A stretch of DNA of 64,000 bases from Gaiellasilicea sp963761905 (GCA_963761905.1 CAVXIQ010000008.1:186001-250000), one strand, 5' to 3'; shown: positions 34,316-42,377, counted from the stretch's first letter. Notes: generated by a model not told the origin, from the letters alone. Made by a program: numbers and translations.

Positions 34316-34322
34316 GGGACGG

Positions 34323-35093
34323 ATGGCAACAGTGGCCGTAGCGGGCTTCAACGTCGCGCCGGTCAAGAGCCTCGGCCTTGAGCACCCCGACGAGATCCAG
34401 CTCGACGCGGCGGGAGTGCGCGAGAACCGGCGCTTCTTCCTGATCCGGGAAGACGGACGTCTCTTCCGAGGCGCTCATCACGGTCCGCTCGTCCGGATCC
34501 GGCCCGAGCACGACGCGGCGTCCGAGCGGCTCACGCTTCGCTTCCCGGACGGCTCGGTCGTGGGCACGGACGCTCTCGGCGATGAGCCCGCGAGCGGCGA
34601 CTTCTGGGGGCGATCCGTACCGGGACGGGTGCTGGCGCGGGAGGTCTGCGACGCACTTTCCGAGTACGCGGGCACGCCGCTGCGGATCCTGCGCGCCGCC
34701 GAGGACGGGATCGGCACCGACTCGCTCCATCCGGTTTCCATCGTCGGAGACGGGTCGGTGTCCGAGCTGGGCGGCCGGCTCGGCGATCCGGAGCTCGACC
34801 CGCGCCGCTTCCGGATGCTCGTCGAGCTGAGCGGCGTCGAGCCGCACGCCGAAGACGAGTGGGAGGGAGGCCTGCTCCGGCTCGGCGAGGCAGTGGTCCG
34901 CGTCGGCGGCCCCGTCGGGCGCTGCGCGAACACGACCTACGATCCGGACACCGGGCTCCGCGACCACGACACGCTCCGGGCGATCCTCGACTACCGCGGG
35001 AAGCGCGAAGGCGAGGTGTGCTTCGGCGTCTACGCGGACGTCGTCGAGCCCGGCCGCGTCCGGGTCGGCGACCCGGTCACTCGGGCCGTCTAG
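34323..35093 (+). CDS. MOSC-domain protein
   Basis: 256 aa from ATG 34323. An N-terminal MOSC_N beta barrel (VAPVKSLGLEHPDEIQLDAA, GVRENRRFFLIREDGRLFR) and a C-terminal MOSC domain (LDPRRFRMLVELSGVEPHAE, GGPVGRCANTTYDPDTGLRD). The Cys in GRCANTT is the residue that binds the molybdenum cofactor in mARC-like enzymes. Such proteins reduce N-hydroxylated compounds or deliver sulfur. No electron-transfer partner is adjacent. The 3' end overlaps the convergent methyltransferase gene by 17 nt. Confidence 0.88.
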   Translation: MATVAVAGFNVAPVKSLGLEHPDEIQLDAAGVRENRRFFLIREDGRLFRGAHHGPLVRIRPEHDAASERLTLRFPDGSVVGTDALGDEPASGDFWGRSVPGRVLAREVCDALSEYAGTPLRILRAAEDGIGTDSLHPVSIVGDGSVSELGGRLGDPELDPRRFRMLVELSGVEPHAEDEWEGGLLRLGEAVVRVGGPVGRCANTTYDPDTGLRDHDTLRAILDYRGKREGEVCFGVYADVVEPGRVRVGDPVTRAV

Positions 35094-35790
35094 CGACGAA
35101 GACGACGTCCTCGCCGCCGGCATACGGGCGGCGGTCGAACCAGCCGAAGATCTCCTCGACCTCGTATCCCGCCCGCTCGAGTAGCCGCGACCATTCGACG
35201 GGTGAGAGCCAGGCGAGCAGCATCGTCGACGCCTCCTCTCCGCGGCGAACCGACAGTGTCAGCGTGCGCTCGCCCTCGTCCCAGTCGGCCCGCTCGAAGA
35301 TCCCGGGCTCGCGCTCGAGCCACCGCCCATGCGTCGCCTCGACGTCCTCCTTGCTGGGTGCGAAGACGTCGAAGACGAGACGGCCGCCGGGCTCGAGGAG
35401 TGCGAAGGCGGCTGCGAGCGCACGCCCTCGTTCGGCGTCCGTCGTCATGTGGAGGAGCGAGCGGAACGGGACGAGGACGAGCTGCACCCGCTCGGCGATC
35501 GGCGGCTCGCGGAGGTCGCCGTGGCGCAGGTCGAGGAGCTCCTCGACCCCCGCTGCACGCGCGCGCTCCCGGGCGACGTCGAGCATCGCGGGCGAGCCGT
35601 CGATCCCGATCACCCGGACGCCGGCTGTGGCGATCGGAACCGCGATCCGCCCGGTCCCGCACGCGAGCTCGACCACCGGCTCCCCCGCCGCGAGCGCCTC
35701 CTCGACGTAGAAATCGATGTCCTCGGTGACGCTCGCGCTCCAGGGGTCGTAAAGCCTCGCGATCGCGTCATACGGGCTGGGGTCGCTCAC
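35077..35790 (-). CDS. class I SAM-dependent methyltransferase
   Basis: 237 aa from GTG 35790. SAM-binding motif I is VVELACGTGRIAVPIATAG and motif II is GIDGSPAMLDVARERA. FRSLLHMTTDAERGRALAAA and LLEPGGRLVFDVFAPS complete the Rossmann fold. Substrate unknown. It diverges from pheS with 25 bp between start codons; TACCAT lies 8 nt before the GTG. Confidence 0.87.
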   Translation of the reverse strand: MSDPSPYDAIARLYDPWSASVTEDIDFYVEEALAAGEPVVELACGTGRIAVPIATAGVRVIGIDGSPAMLDVARERARAAGVEELLDLRHGDLREPPIAERVQLVLVPFRSLLHMTTDAERGRALAAAFALLEPGGRLVFDVFAPSKEDVEATHGRWLEREPGIFERADWDEGERTLTLSVRRGEEASTMLLAWLSPVEWSRLLERAGYEVEEIFGWFDRRPYAGGEDVVFVARRPE

Positions 35791-35798
35791 GCGGGCCG

Positions 35799-35804
35799 AT
35801 GGTA
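35799..35804 (-). promoter_or_regulatory. -10-like hexamer TACCAT for the methyltransferase gene
   Basis: TACCAT on the minus strand, 8 nt before GTG 35790. Overlaps by two bases the TACAGT of pheS on the other strand. Confidence 0.45.
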
Positions 35805-35808
35805 CAGT
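35803..35808 (+). promoter_or_regulatory. -10-like hexamer TACAGT for pheS
   Basis: TACAGT, 7 nt before GTG 35816. Predicts a leaderless pheST message. Confidence 0.5.
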
Positions 35809-35815
35809 CGCCCGC

Positions 35816-36799
35816 GTGGACGCTCAGGCGCTTGAAACCGAGGCTTTGAGCGCGATCGAGGCCGCTGCGAGCGTCGACGAGGTGGAGGAGGCGCGCGTCC
35901 GCTACCTGGGTCGAAAGGCCGAGCTCAAGCTCGCCCTGCGGGAGGTGCGCGACCGCGAGACGGGGATGACGCTGAATGCCGTCCGGGTCGCGATCGAGGA
36001 GGCGCTGGCGCGCAGGGAGAAGGAGCTCACGGCTGCCGTCGTGGAGGACGAGGACTTCGACGTCACGCTGCCCGGTGAGACGTTCGCGCGGGGCCAGCTC
36101 CACCTCGTCACGCAGGTGAGGCGCGCGGTCGAGGACGCGTTTCTCGGGCTCGGGTACGAGGTGCGCGAGGATCGCGAGGTCGAGACGGTCGAGTACAACT
36201 TCGACCTCCTCGCCTTCCCTGACTGGCACCATGCCCGCTCGCCGCGCGAGACCTTCTTCTTCGACGAGCGGAGGTTGCTGCGCACCGAGACCTCGCCCTC
36301 GCAGATCCACCTGATGCAGGAGCGCGAGCCCCCGCTCTACATGGTCTCGATCGGGCGTACCTACCGCCGCGACACGATCGACGCGACGCACTTCACGATG
36401 TTCCACCAGTTCGAAGGGCTTGCCGTCGACCGCGGGCTGACACTGGCCGATCTGCGGGGAACCCTCCTTCACGTGATGAGAGCGCTCTACGGCCCCGAGC
36501 GGCGGGTGCGCTTCCGCACGCACTACTTCCCCTTCACCGAGCCGTCGATGGAGCCCGACGTCTCGTGCCCGATCTGCGACGGCGAAGGCTGCCGCGTCTG
36601 CAGGCAGTCCGGCTGGATCGAGATGGGCGGCTCGGGCATGGTCGATCCTCAGGTCTTCGCGAACGTCGGCTACGACCCGGAGGAATGGAGCGGGTTCGCG
36701 TTCGGAATGGGGCTCGAGCGAACCGCCCAGCTACGTCATGCCGTACCCGGCGTGCGGCCGTTCTGGGAGAACGACCTGCGAGTCCTGAGGCAGTTCTAG
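35816..36799 (+). CDS. pheS: phenylalanyl-tRNA synthetase alpha subunit
   Basis: 327 aa from GTG 35816. An N-terminal coiled coil (AALETEALSAIEAAAS-like start, VDEVEEARVRYLGRKAELKL) precedes the class II catalytic core: HPLVTQVRRAVEDAF-type segment, TETSPSQIHLM, GRTYRRDTIDATHFTMFHQF, RTHYFPFTEPSMEPD, a CPICDGEGCRVCRQSGW zinc-like loop and motif 3 FGMGLERTAQLRH. With PheT it forms the alpha2-beta2 enzyme that charges tRNA-Phe. pheT follows after 15 nt. Confidence 0.96.
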   Translation: MDAQALETEALSAIEAAASVDEVEEARVRYLGRKAELKLALREVRDRETGMTLNAVRVAIEEALARREKELTAAVVEDEDFDVTLPGETFARGQLHLVTQVRRAVEDAFLGLGYEVREDREVETVEYNFDLLAFPDWHHARSPRETFFFDERRLLRTETSPSQIHLMQEREPPLYMVSIGRTYRRDTIDATHFTMFHQFEGLAVDRGLTLADLRGTLLHVMRALYGPERRVRFRTHYFPFTEPSMEPDVSCPICDGEGCRVCRQSGWIEMGGSGMVDPQVFANVGYDPEEWSGFAFGMGLERTAQLRHAVPGVRPFWENDLRVLRQF

Positions 36800-36814
36800 G
36801 TGCCGCGGCCCTAG

Positions 36815-39100
36815 ATGAAGCTCCCGCTGTCCTGGTTGCGCGACTACGTCGCGCTCGACATGCCCGTCGCGGAGCTCGTGCACCGCCTCAGCGTCAGCGC
36901 GGCAGAGGTGAACTCCGTCGAGCCGCGCGGGCCCGTGGACGAGGACGGCAACCACGCGCTCTTCCTCGTCGGTCGGGTCGTCGAGGCCGGCAAGCATCCG
37001 AATGCGGACCGGCTCCAGCTCTGCCGAGTCGACGTCGGAGAGGCCGAGCCGCGGCAGATCGTGTGCGGCGCCTGGAACTTCGGCACGGGCGCGACCGTCG
37101 CGGTCGCGCTGCCGGGCGCGCGACTGCCCGGGGCGGAGCAGCCGCTCGGCGAGGCCAAGCTCCGCGGCGAGCTCTCGCGCGGGATGATCCTGTCCGAGCG
37201 GGAGCTCGAGCTCGGCGCCGACCACGGTGGGATCCTCGTGCTTCCGGAGACCGAGCCGGGGACGCCGCTCGCGGACGTGCTGCCTCTGGCCGACGCGATC
37301 ATGGACGTCGAGCCCACCGGAAACCGCGTCGACCTCCTTTCCGTCTACGGCCTGGCGCGCGAGGTGGCGGCGCTCTTCAGGCTCGAGCTCGCGCCGCCGC
37401 CGGGGCGGGATCCCGAGACGGGCGGCACGGAGCGGGTCGAGATCGCGATCGACGACCTCGCCGGTTGTCCTCGCTACATCGGCCGAACGTTCGCCGGCGT
37501 CAGCGTCGCCCCCTCGCCACCGTGGCTGCGGGCGCGGATCTCCGCTGCGGGGATGCGACCGATCTCGAACGTCGTCGACGTGACGAACTACGTCATGCTC
37601 GCCCTCGGCAACCCGGTCCACGCGTTCGACCGGTCGACGCTCGCCGACGATCGAATCCTCGTTCGGCGCGCCCACGCCGGCGAGACGCTGCGCACGCTCG
37701 ACGGGACGGAGCGGCGACTGGACGGCGACGACCTCGTGATCGCGGACGGGCGGCGGGCGGTCGCGCTCGCAGGGATCATGGGCGGCGAGGAGACCGAGGT
37801 CCGCGACGCGACGACGGAGATCCTGCTCGAGGCTGCGAACTTCGAGCCGGTCGGGCTGCTGCGGACCTCGGAGCGGCTGAAGCTCCGCACCGAAGGGTCG
37901 AATCGCTGGGAGAAAGGCGTCGACCCTCACCTGGCGCCGCAGGCGGCCGCACTTGCCACGGAGCTGCTCGTCGAGATCTGCGGTGCGAGCTGGACCGGTC
38001 ACGCCGACATCCACGGCGACCTTCCGGAGCGCAAGTCGATCCGACTGCGGGCCGACCGCGCCGACGCGCTGATCGGCCTTCAGACCCCGCCGGAGGAGCA
38101 GCGCGCGATCCTGGAGCGCTTCGGGTTCGAGGCCGAAGACGACCGCGTCACCGTTCCCACCTGGCGCGCGCGCGACGTGACGCGGGAGGTCGATCTCGTC
38201 GAGGAGATCGCGCGAGTCAGGCTCGACGAGGTCCCCTTCACGCTGCCCCGCCGAAGCGAGATGTTCGGCTCGCTGACGCCGGTACAGAAGCTCCGGCGCC
38301 GCATCGAGGACGTCCTGGTCGGGCTCGGGCTCGCCGAGATCTACACGCCCTCGCTCGTGCCCACGGTGGCCGAGCCGGGTGGCCTGACGCTCCCCGACCC
38401 GGTGGGCAACCAGGCGACGCTGCGGACGACTCTCCTCCACGGCCTCGTCGAGACCGCGCGTCGAAATGCCGCGGTCGGCAACGAGGGGCTCGCGTTCTTC
38501 GAGATCGCCCGCGTCTACCTTCCCCGAGCGAACGATCTGCCGGACGAGCAGGTGCGCGTCGCCGCGCTCGTCGAAGGAGGCTTCGCTCGCGCCAAGGGAG
38601 TGGTCGAGGCTCTGTACGGCGCGCTCAAGATCGAGCTGGCGGTCGAGCCCACCACGCGGTCGTTTCTCTATCCGGGTCGGGCCGCGTCACTCGAGGCCGG
38701 CTGGCTCGGCGAGCTCCATCCGGAGCTGCTCGAAGGGCGGTGGGGCGCACTCGAGCTCGACCTGGATCTTCTCTGCGCCGGGTCTCGCGATCCGGTTCAG
38801 TACGAGGACGTGCTCACGTTCCCGCCCGTGAAGCACGACTTCGCGTTCGTCGTCGACGCCGCCCTGCCTGCCGAGACGCTGTTCGGGGCGGCGCGCGAGG
38901 CCGCCGGACCGGAACTGCGCGAGGTGCGCTTCCTCAGCGACTTTCGCGAGCCGCCGATCCCGGCCGGGAAGAAGTCGCTGGCGTTTCGAGCGGAGTTCCG
39001 CTCACCGGAGCGAACGCTCACGGACGACGACGTCGTCCCGTTGCGAGAGCGGATCGTCACGGTGCTCGGCGAGCGGTTCGGTGCGGAGCTGCGCGCCTAG
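36815..39100 (+). CDS. pheT: phenylalanyl-tRNA synthetase beta subunit
   Basis: 761 aa from ATG 36815. Order: N-terminal helix (KLPLSWLRDYVALDMPVAEL), EMAP-like tRNA-binding domain (VGRVVEAGKHPNADRLQLCR), B3/B4 editing domain (RYIGRTFAGV, NVVDVTNYVMLALGNPVHAF), B5 domain (RADRADALIG), inactive class II core (EIYTPSLVP, GNQATLRTTLLHGL), and the C-terminal FDX-ACB anticodon domain (FPPVKHDFAFVVDAALPAET). It is slightly shorter than typical but complete. Confidence 0.96.
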   Translation: MKLPLSWLRDYVALDMPVAELVHRLSVSAAEVNSVEPRGPVDEDGNHALFLVGRVVEAGKHPNADRLQLCRVDVGEAEPRQIVCGAWNFGTGATVAVALPGARLPGAEQPLGEAKLRGELSRGMILSERELELGADHGGILVLPETEPGTPLADVLPLADAIMDVEPTGNRVDLLSVYGLAREVAALFRLELAPPPGRDPETGGTERVEIAIDDLAGCPRYIGRTFAGVSVAPSPPWLRARISAAGMRPISNVVDVTNYVMLALGNPVHAFDRSTLADDRILVRRAHAGETLRTLDGTERRLDGDDLVIADGRRAVALAGIMGGEETEVRDATTEILLEAANFEPVGLLRTSERLKLRTEGSNRWEKGVDPHLAPQAAALATELLVEICGASWTGHADIHGDLPERKSIRLRADRADALIGLQTPPEEQRAILERFGFEAEDDRVTVPTWRARDVTREVDLVEEIARVRLDEVPFTLPRRSEMFGSLTPVQKLRRRIEDVLVGLGLAEIYTPSLVPTVAEPGGLTLPDPVGNQATLRTTLLHGLVETARRNAAVGNEGLAFFEIARVYLPRANDLPDEQVRVAALVEGGFARAKGVVEALYGALKIELAVEPTTRSFLYPGRAASLEAGWLGELHPELLEGRWGALELDLDLLCAGSRDPVQYEDVLTFPPVKHDFAFVVDAALPAETLFGAAREAAGPELREVRFLSDFREPPIPAGKKSLAFRAEFRSPERTLTDDDVVPLRERIVTVLGERFGAELRA

Positions 39101-39101
39101 G

Positions 39102-39518
39102 CTAGAGCGCCGTCGGCGCGAGCCGGTCCGCCAGCGCCTCGAGCACGCGAAGCTGAATCCGGGGGGAATGGTCGAGCAAGCCCCTGAACGCGCTGGCGGT
39201 GATCACGAGTAGCCGCGAGTCCTCGGTGGTCGTCACCGTCGCCGTCCGTGGGGAGCGCGAGACGAGCGCGATCTCGCCGAAGAAATCGCCGGAGCCGAGG
39301 GTGTTCACCGTCCGACCCTTGCTCCGGACGTCGGCCGCCCCCGCGAGGAGGATGAAGAACTCGCGGCCACGGTCGCCCTCCTGCAGTAGCTCCTTGCCGC
39401 CGGGAACGTCGATCTCATCGGCGATGGACGCGATCTCAGCGATCTCGCCCTTCGAGCAGTGCGCGAAGAGCGGCACATTTCGGATCAGATCCACCTTTGC
39501 GTTCTTCCCGAGCCTCAC
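39102..39518 (-). CDS. cyclic-nucleotide-binding-domain protein
   Basis: 138 aa from GTG 39518, chosen because TACAGT lies 7 nt upstream. A single CNMP fold: VDLIRNVPLFAHCSKGEIAE, KELLQEGDRGREFFILLAGA, GSGDFFGEIALVSRSPRTAT (phosphate-binding cassette GEIAL..SPRTAT) and VITASAFRGLLDHSPRI. The Arg of the PBC is present, so cAMP or cGMP binding is possible. No effector or HTH domain is fused, so it probably acts through a partner. Convergent with pheT. Confidence 0.87.
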   Translation of the reverse strand: MRLGKNAKVDLIRNVPLFAHCSKGEIAEIASIADEIDVPGGKELLQEGDRGREFFILLAGAADVRSKGRTVNTLGSGDFFGEIALVSRSPRTATVTTTEDSRLLVITASAFRGLLDHSPRIQLRVLEALADRLAPTAL

Positions 39519-39525
39519 GGAGCCG

Positions 39526-39531
39526 ACTGTA
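39526..39531 (-). promoter_or_regulatory. -10-like hexamer TACAGT
   Basis: TACAGT on the minus strand, 7 nt before GTG 39518. Confidence 0.5.
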
Positions 39532-39576
39532 CGCGATCGTTCCGGGCACGTGCAATCCGAATCCGGTGGACGCACG

Positions 39577-39582
39577 TAGGGT
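39577..39582 (+). promoter_or_regulatory. -10-like hexamer TAGGGT
   Basis: TAGGGT, 6 nt before ATG 39589 and 3 nt before GTG 39586, favouring the ATG as the leaderless start. Confidence 0.45.
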
Positions 39583-39588
39583 CGGGTG

Positions 39589-40275
39589 ATGCGCTCTCGG
39601 GGTCTCGTCGTCGCCGCCTTCATCGGTGTCGTGGTTGCTGTGGCGGCCTCCGTTGCGCTTGCGGCCGACGGGAAGCTGACGGGCACCGTCGGTCCCGGTT
39701 TCACGATCAAGCTCGTGGGCGCAGACGGGCTTCCCGTTCAGAGGCTCGTCCCAGGAACCTACGAGCTGGCGGTCGACGATCGCTCGCCGGAGCACAACTT
39801 CCACCTGAGCGGCCCGGGGGTCGACGTCGCGACTCCGGTCGACGACGTCGGCGCCCAGACTTTCTCCGTGACGCTGAGAGACGGGCGCTACACCTTCGTC
39901 TGCGACCCGCACGCGCGCACGATGCGCGGCGCCTTCGACGTCGGTACCGGCCCGGTCCCACCGCCGCCGGCCCCCGCTCCGACGAAGCTGAACGCGACCG
40001 TCGGGCCCGGCGCCACGATCTCGCTGCGGACGACCGCGGGCACCCGCGTGCGAGCGCTCAAGGCGGGGGCCTTCGCCATCACGGTGCGCGATCGGACGAA
40101 GCTGCACAACTTCCATCTGAGTGGTGCGGGCGTCAATCGGAAGACGGGCGTGGCGCAGGTTGCGACCGTCGTCTGGAGGGTCACGCTCAAGCGCGGGACG
40201 CTCGTCTTCTACTCCGACCGGAGCGCGACGAAGCTCCGCGGCGTGGTGGCGGTCGTCGATCCCGGCACGTCGTAA
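39589..40275 (+). CDS. exported protein with two cupredoxin domains
   Basis: 228 aa from ATG 39589. Signal peptide VVAAFIGVVVAVAASVALAA, then two cupredoxin repeats joined by a Pro/Ala linker (GPVPPPPAPAPTK). Repeat 1 (residues 27-120) keeps type 1 copper ligands: HNFHLSG and CDPHARTM (C-x2-H-x4-M). Repeat 2 (residues 133-225) keeps HNFHLSGAGV but has YSDRSATKL in place of the Cys/His/Met loop, so it should not bind copper in the same way. The likely role is extracytoplasmic electron transfer or copper handling. Monocistronic. Confidence 0.82.
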   Translation: MRSRGLVVAAFIGVVVAVAASVALAADGKLTGTVGPGFTIKLVGADGLPVQRLVPGTYELAVDDRSPEHNFHLSGPGVDVATPVDDVGAQTFSVTLRDGRYTFVCDPHARTMRGAFDVGTGPVPPPPAPAPTKLNATVGPGATISLRTTAGTRVRALKAGAFAITVRDRTKLHNFHLSGAGVNRKTGVAQVATVVWRVTLKRGTLVFYSDRSATKLRGVVAVVDPGTS

Positions 40276-40280
40276 GAGCG

Positions 40281-41192
40281 CTAGCGCCGGCTCGGCTTGA
40301 CGAGGCCTGCGTCAGGGCCGCCTGCCGCGTAGATCTCCGCCTCGCGTTCGAGCTCGGAGTTCAGCTCGGCGCCGAAGAGCAGCGCGAACGCCGAGTAGTT
40401 CAGCCAGAGGAGCAGGATGACGCCGCTCGCGAGCGCGCCGTAGGTCCTCGAGTACGAGTCCGAGAAGCTCGTGTAGAGCGCGAAGAGGCCGGAGAGGGCG
40501 AGCCAGGTGAACCCCCCGACGAGCGCCCCCGGCGAGAGCCAGCGCCAGTTGCGGGTGTCGACGTTCGGCGCCAGGTAGTAGACGATCGAGAAGAAGAGGA
40601 GGATCGCCGCGAACGCGATCGGCCAGCGGAGCACCGACCAGACGAGGTCGAAAGCTCCTCCGAGCCGCGCCTGCTCGGCGATCGCGTTCCCGAGCGGCCC
40701 GCCGAAGACGATCAGGAGCAGCAGCCCCGCGGTCACGGTCCCGGTCAGGAACACGAGCACCACCGCGATGATCCTGACCTTCCAGACCGGGCGCGTCTCG
40801 ACGCGCTCGTACGCCCGGTTGACCGCTTTCAGCACCGAGCCCATCGCCCCGCTCGCCGCCCAGGTCGCGCCGGCGAGGCCGATCACGAAGGCGAGCACGG
40901 ATGTGTCCGTCGACGTCTCCTGCTGAAGCGTGTCGACCGTCTCCAGCACGTCGCCGGGGGCGATCGGCGCGAGGAACTCCTTCAGCGTCGGATAGGCGCC
41001 GACGAGGTCGAGCAGGCCGACGAGGAAGACCACGGCGGGGAAGAAGGCGAGCAGCGAGCTGAACGCGATCTGCTGCGAGAGCCCCATGCAGTCGTCGTTC
41101 AGGAATTCCTTGAACGATCGCTTGAAGACCTCGACCCAGCGGCTGCGGGGTAGCCGGTAGGGGTTGGAGGGTGCTGTGCCGACCCGGGTCAG
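40281..41192 (-). CDS. YihY/BrkB-family inner-membrane protein, probable CTG start
   Basis: 303 aa if started at CTG 41192, which overlaps the DUF3618 stop as CTGA; 268 aa from the first ATG (41087). The upstream 35 residues (SRWVEVFKRSFKEFLNDDC) belong to the family N-terminus, and no ATG, GTG or TTG lies in frame there, so the CTG is preferred. Six membrane helices: QIAFSSLLAFFPAVVFLVGL, VLAFVIGLAGATWAASGAM, IIAVVLVFLTGTVTAGLLLL, WPIAFAAILLFFSIVYYLAP, GALVGGFTWLALSGLFALY and LASGVILLLWLNYSAFALLF. Function unknown; not an established RNase BN. Confidence 0.85.
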   Translation of the reverse strand: MTRVGTAPSNPYRLPRSRWVEVFKRSFKEFLNDDCMGLSQQIAFSSLLAFFPAVVFLVGLLDLVGAYPTLKEFLAPIAPGDVLETVDTLQQETSTDTSVLAFVIGLAGATWAASGAMGSVLKAVNRAYERVETRPVWKVRIIAVVLVFLTGTVTAGLLLLIVFGGPLGNAIAEQARLGGAFDLVWSVLRWPIAFAAILLFFSIVYYLAPNVDTRNWRWLSPGALVGGFTWLALSGLFALYTSFSDSYSRTYGALASGVILLLWLNYSAFALLFGAELNSELEREAEIYAAGGPDAGLVKPSRR

Positions 41193-41461
41193 CGCTCGCG
41201 ACCCTTGCGGGCGAAGAAGCGCATGGTCGCGCCGATCCCCCCGGCGAGGAAGAAGCCGGCTCCCAGGGCGCCGGCGGTCACGACGGGTAGCTTGGCTCGG
41301 AGCTTCCCGGCGACGTCGGTCGCCTCTCCGAGGCCCTGCCGCAGGTCCTCGACCGCGCTTGCCAACCGCTCGCGCTCGGTCTCGATCTCCCGGCGCACCA
41401 GCTCGGGCGAGCGAGCGCCCGGGGTAGAGCTGGCGGTCGTGCTCGGGTTAGTGGTTGCCAT
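41189..41461 (-). CDS. DUF3618 protein
   Basis: 90 aa from ATG 41461. RSPELVRREIETERERLASA and VEDLRQGLGEATD are the DUF3618 helix, followed by one membrane segment (VVTAGALGAGFFLAGGIGAT) and a basic C-terminus. Such proteins accompany phage-holin-like and YihY genes in actinobacteria. Overlaps the upstream gene by 14 nt. Confidence 0.82.
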   Translation of the reverse strand: MATTNPSTTASSTPGARSPELVRREIETERERLASAVEDLRQGLGEATDVAGKLRAKLPVVTAGALGAGFFLAGGIGATMRFFARKGRER

Positions 41462-41903
41462 TGCCCTTGAGCGCCTCGGTCGTGAGCTTGGCTTCCTGGA
41501 TCGCCTGCTCGGGAACGGGCGGGCTGCCCTTCTGGATCCGGGCGCGCGCGAGCAGGAGGAGCAGCGCGACGAGCGCGAAGAGAGCGAGCGCCACGATCAG
41601 GAGCGCGAGCCAGAGGTCGACGACGATCGCCAGCGCGGCGGCCGCTGTCGCCAGGAGGTAGCCGAGACCGAAGAGTGCGAGGATCGCGGCGCCGACGGCA
41701 AGCCCGATCCCGATTCCGAGCGAGGCCACCTTCCCCTTGAGCTCGAGGATCGCGAGCTCGAGCTCGAGCTTGGCGAGCGAGCTCGAATGCTCGGCCACCT
41801 GCTTGGCGGCCTCGCCGACGCCGAGCTTCCTCTCGAGGGGCTTTCCGGGCTGGGGCTTCCCGAGCGGGGCACGAGTGACGTCGTCAGTGCCGGGGGTGGG
41901 CAT
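41448..41903 (-). CDS. putative Actinobacterial holin-X / phage_holin_3_6 family membrane protein
   Basis: 151 aa from ATG 41903. A cytoplasmic amphipathic helix (VAEHSSSLAKLELELAILEL) is followed by two strong membrane hairpins (GIGIGLAVGAAILALFGLGY and IVVDLWLALLIVALALFALV), the layout of PF07332-type proteins. Despite the name, such genes are chromosomal envelope genes, not lysis genes. Overlaps its neighbours on both sides. Confidence 0.8.
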   Translation of the reverse strand: MPTPGTDDVTRAPLGKPQPGKPLERKLGVGEAAKQVAEHSSSLAKLELELAILELKGKVASLGIGIGLAVGAAILALFGLGYLLATAAAALAIVVDLWLALLIVALALFALVALLLLLARARIQKGSPPVPEQAIQEAKLTTEALKGNGNH

Positions 41904-42252
41904 GGCCCCTCCAGTCGATCACCTTGGCGAGCAGCGTTCCCACGCCGAAGGCGGCTCCGGCGACGAGGAACGGGTTGGGACCGCCCCCGCCGGATTTCGA
42001 TTTCGACTTCGGCTTGGCGTGCTGGGGGCCGGACGGAGCGCGAGGCGTGGAGCCGGGCTCGCCGTCCTTGGGAGCCTCGCCCTTCGCGCGCGCGGCGATC
42101 AGCGACGGCTTCAGCTTGCGCAGGAAGTCGGCGTCGTCGGCCAGCTCGTCGGCGAGCTTCGAGGCCACGCCGCCCTTCTCGGCCGCTTTACCGGCGAGCG
42201 CGTCGAGCTTGTCGGCCCCGCCTTCGACCGCGCTGTCGCCCTTCGTTGTCAT
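41884..42252 (-). CDS. hypothetical protein with C-terminal membrane segment
   Basis: 122 aa from ATG 42252, which overlaps the stop of the upstream DUF4235-like gene (ATGA). The N-terminal half is helical and charged (KLDALAGKAAEKGGVASKLA), the middle is a Lys/Pro/Ser linker, and the end has one short membrane segment (NPFLVAGAAFGVGTLLAKVI). No family recognised. Position in a five-gene overlapping operon indicates an envelope role. Confidence 0.7.
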   Translation of the reverse strand: MTTKGDSAVEGGADKLDALAGKAAEKGGVASKLADELADDADFLRKLKPSLIAARAKGEAPKDGEPGSTPRAPSGPQHAKPKSKSKSGGGGPNPFLVAGAAFGVGTLLAKVIDWRGHAHPRH

Positions 42253-42377
42253 CTTTTGGCGGGCGGCTTCTCGCCGGTGGCGATCCGCCAGATCCCGGCC
42301 GCGGCCTTGCGTGCGGCCATGGCCGCGACAGCAGTGATCCCCGCGTAGAGGCCGGCCCAGAGAAGTTTGCGCAGCAT
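42249..42377 (-). CDS. 42-aa DUF4235-like membrane protein
   Basis: ATG 42377 to TGA 42249. One membrane helix (LLWAGLYAGITAVAAMAARK) is followed by AAAGIWRIATGEKPP, which is the ARKA..xWR.ATGEEPP hallmark of DUF4235. The stop overlaps the next start as ATGA. It heads the operon that runs to the YihY gene. Shorter than usual family members. Confidence 0.65.
   Translation of the reverse strand: MLRKLLWAGLYAGITAVAAMAARKAAAGIWRIATGEKPPAKR

Noticed and set aside
36565..39105. 846-codon plus-strand open frame across pheS/pheT
   Set aside because: Out-of-frame shadow of pheT, extremely Arg/Ala-rich; pheT itself is unambiguous in another frame.
41448..41903. Prophage based on a holin-like gene
   Set aside because: Chromosomal actinobacterial holin-X/phage_holin_3_6 genes are common; no other phage gene is nearby.
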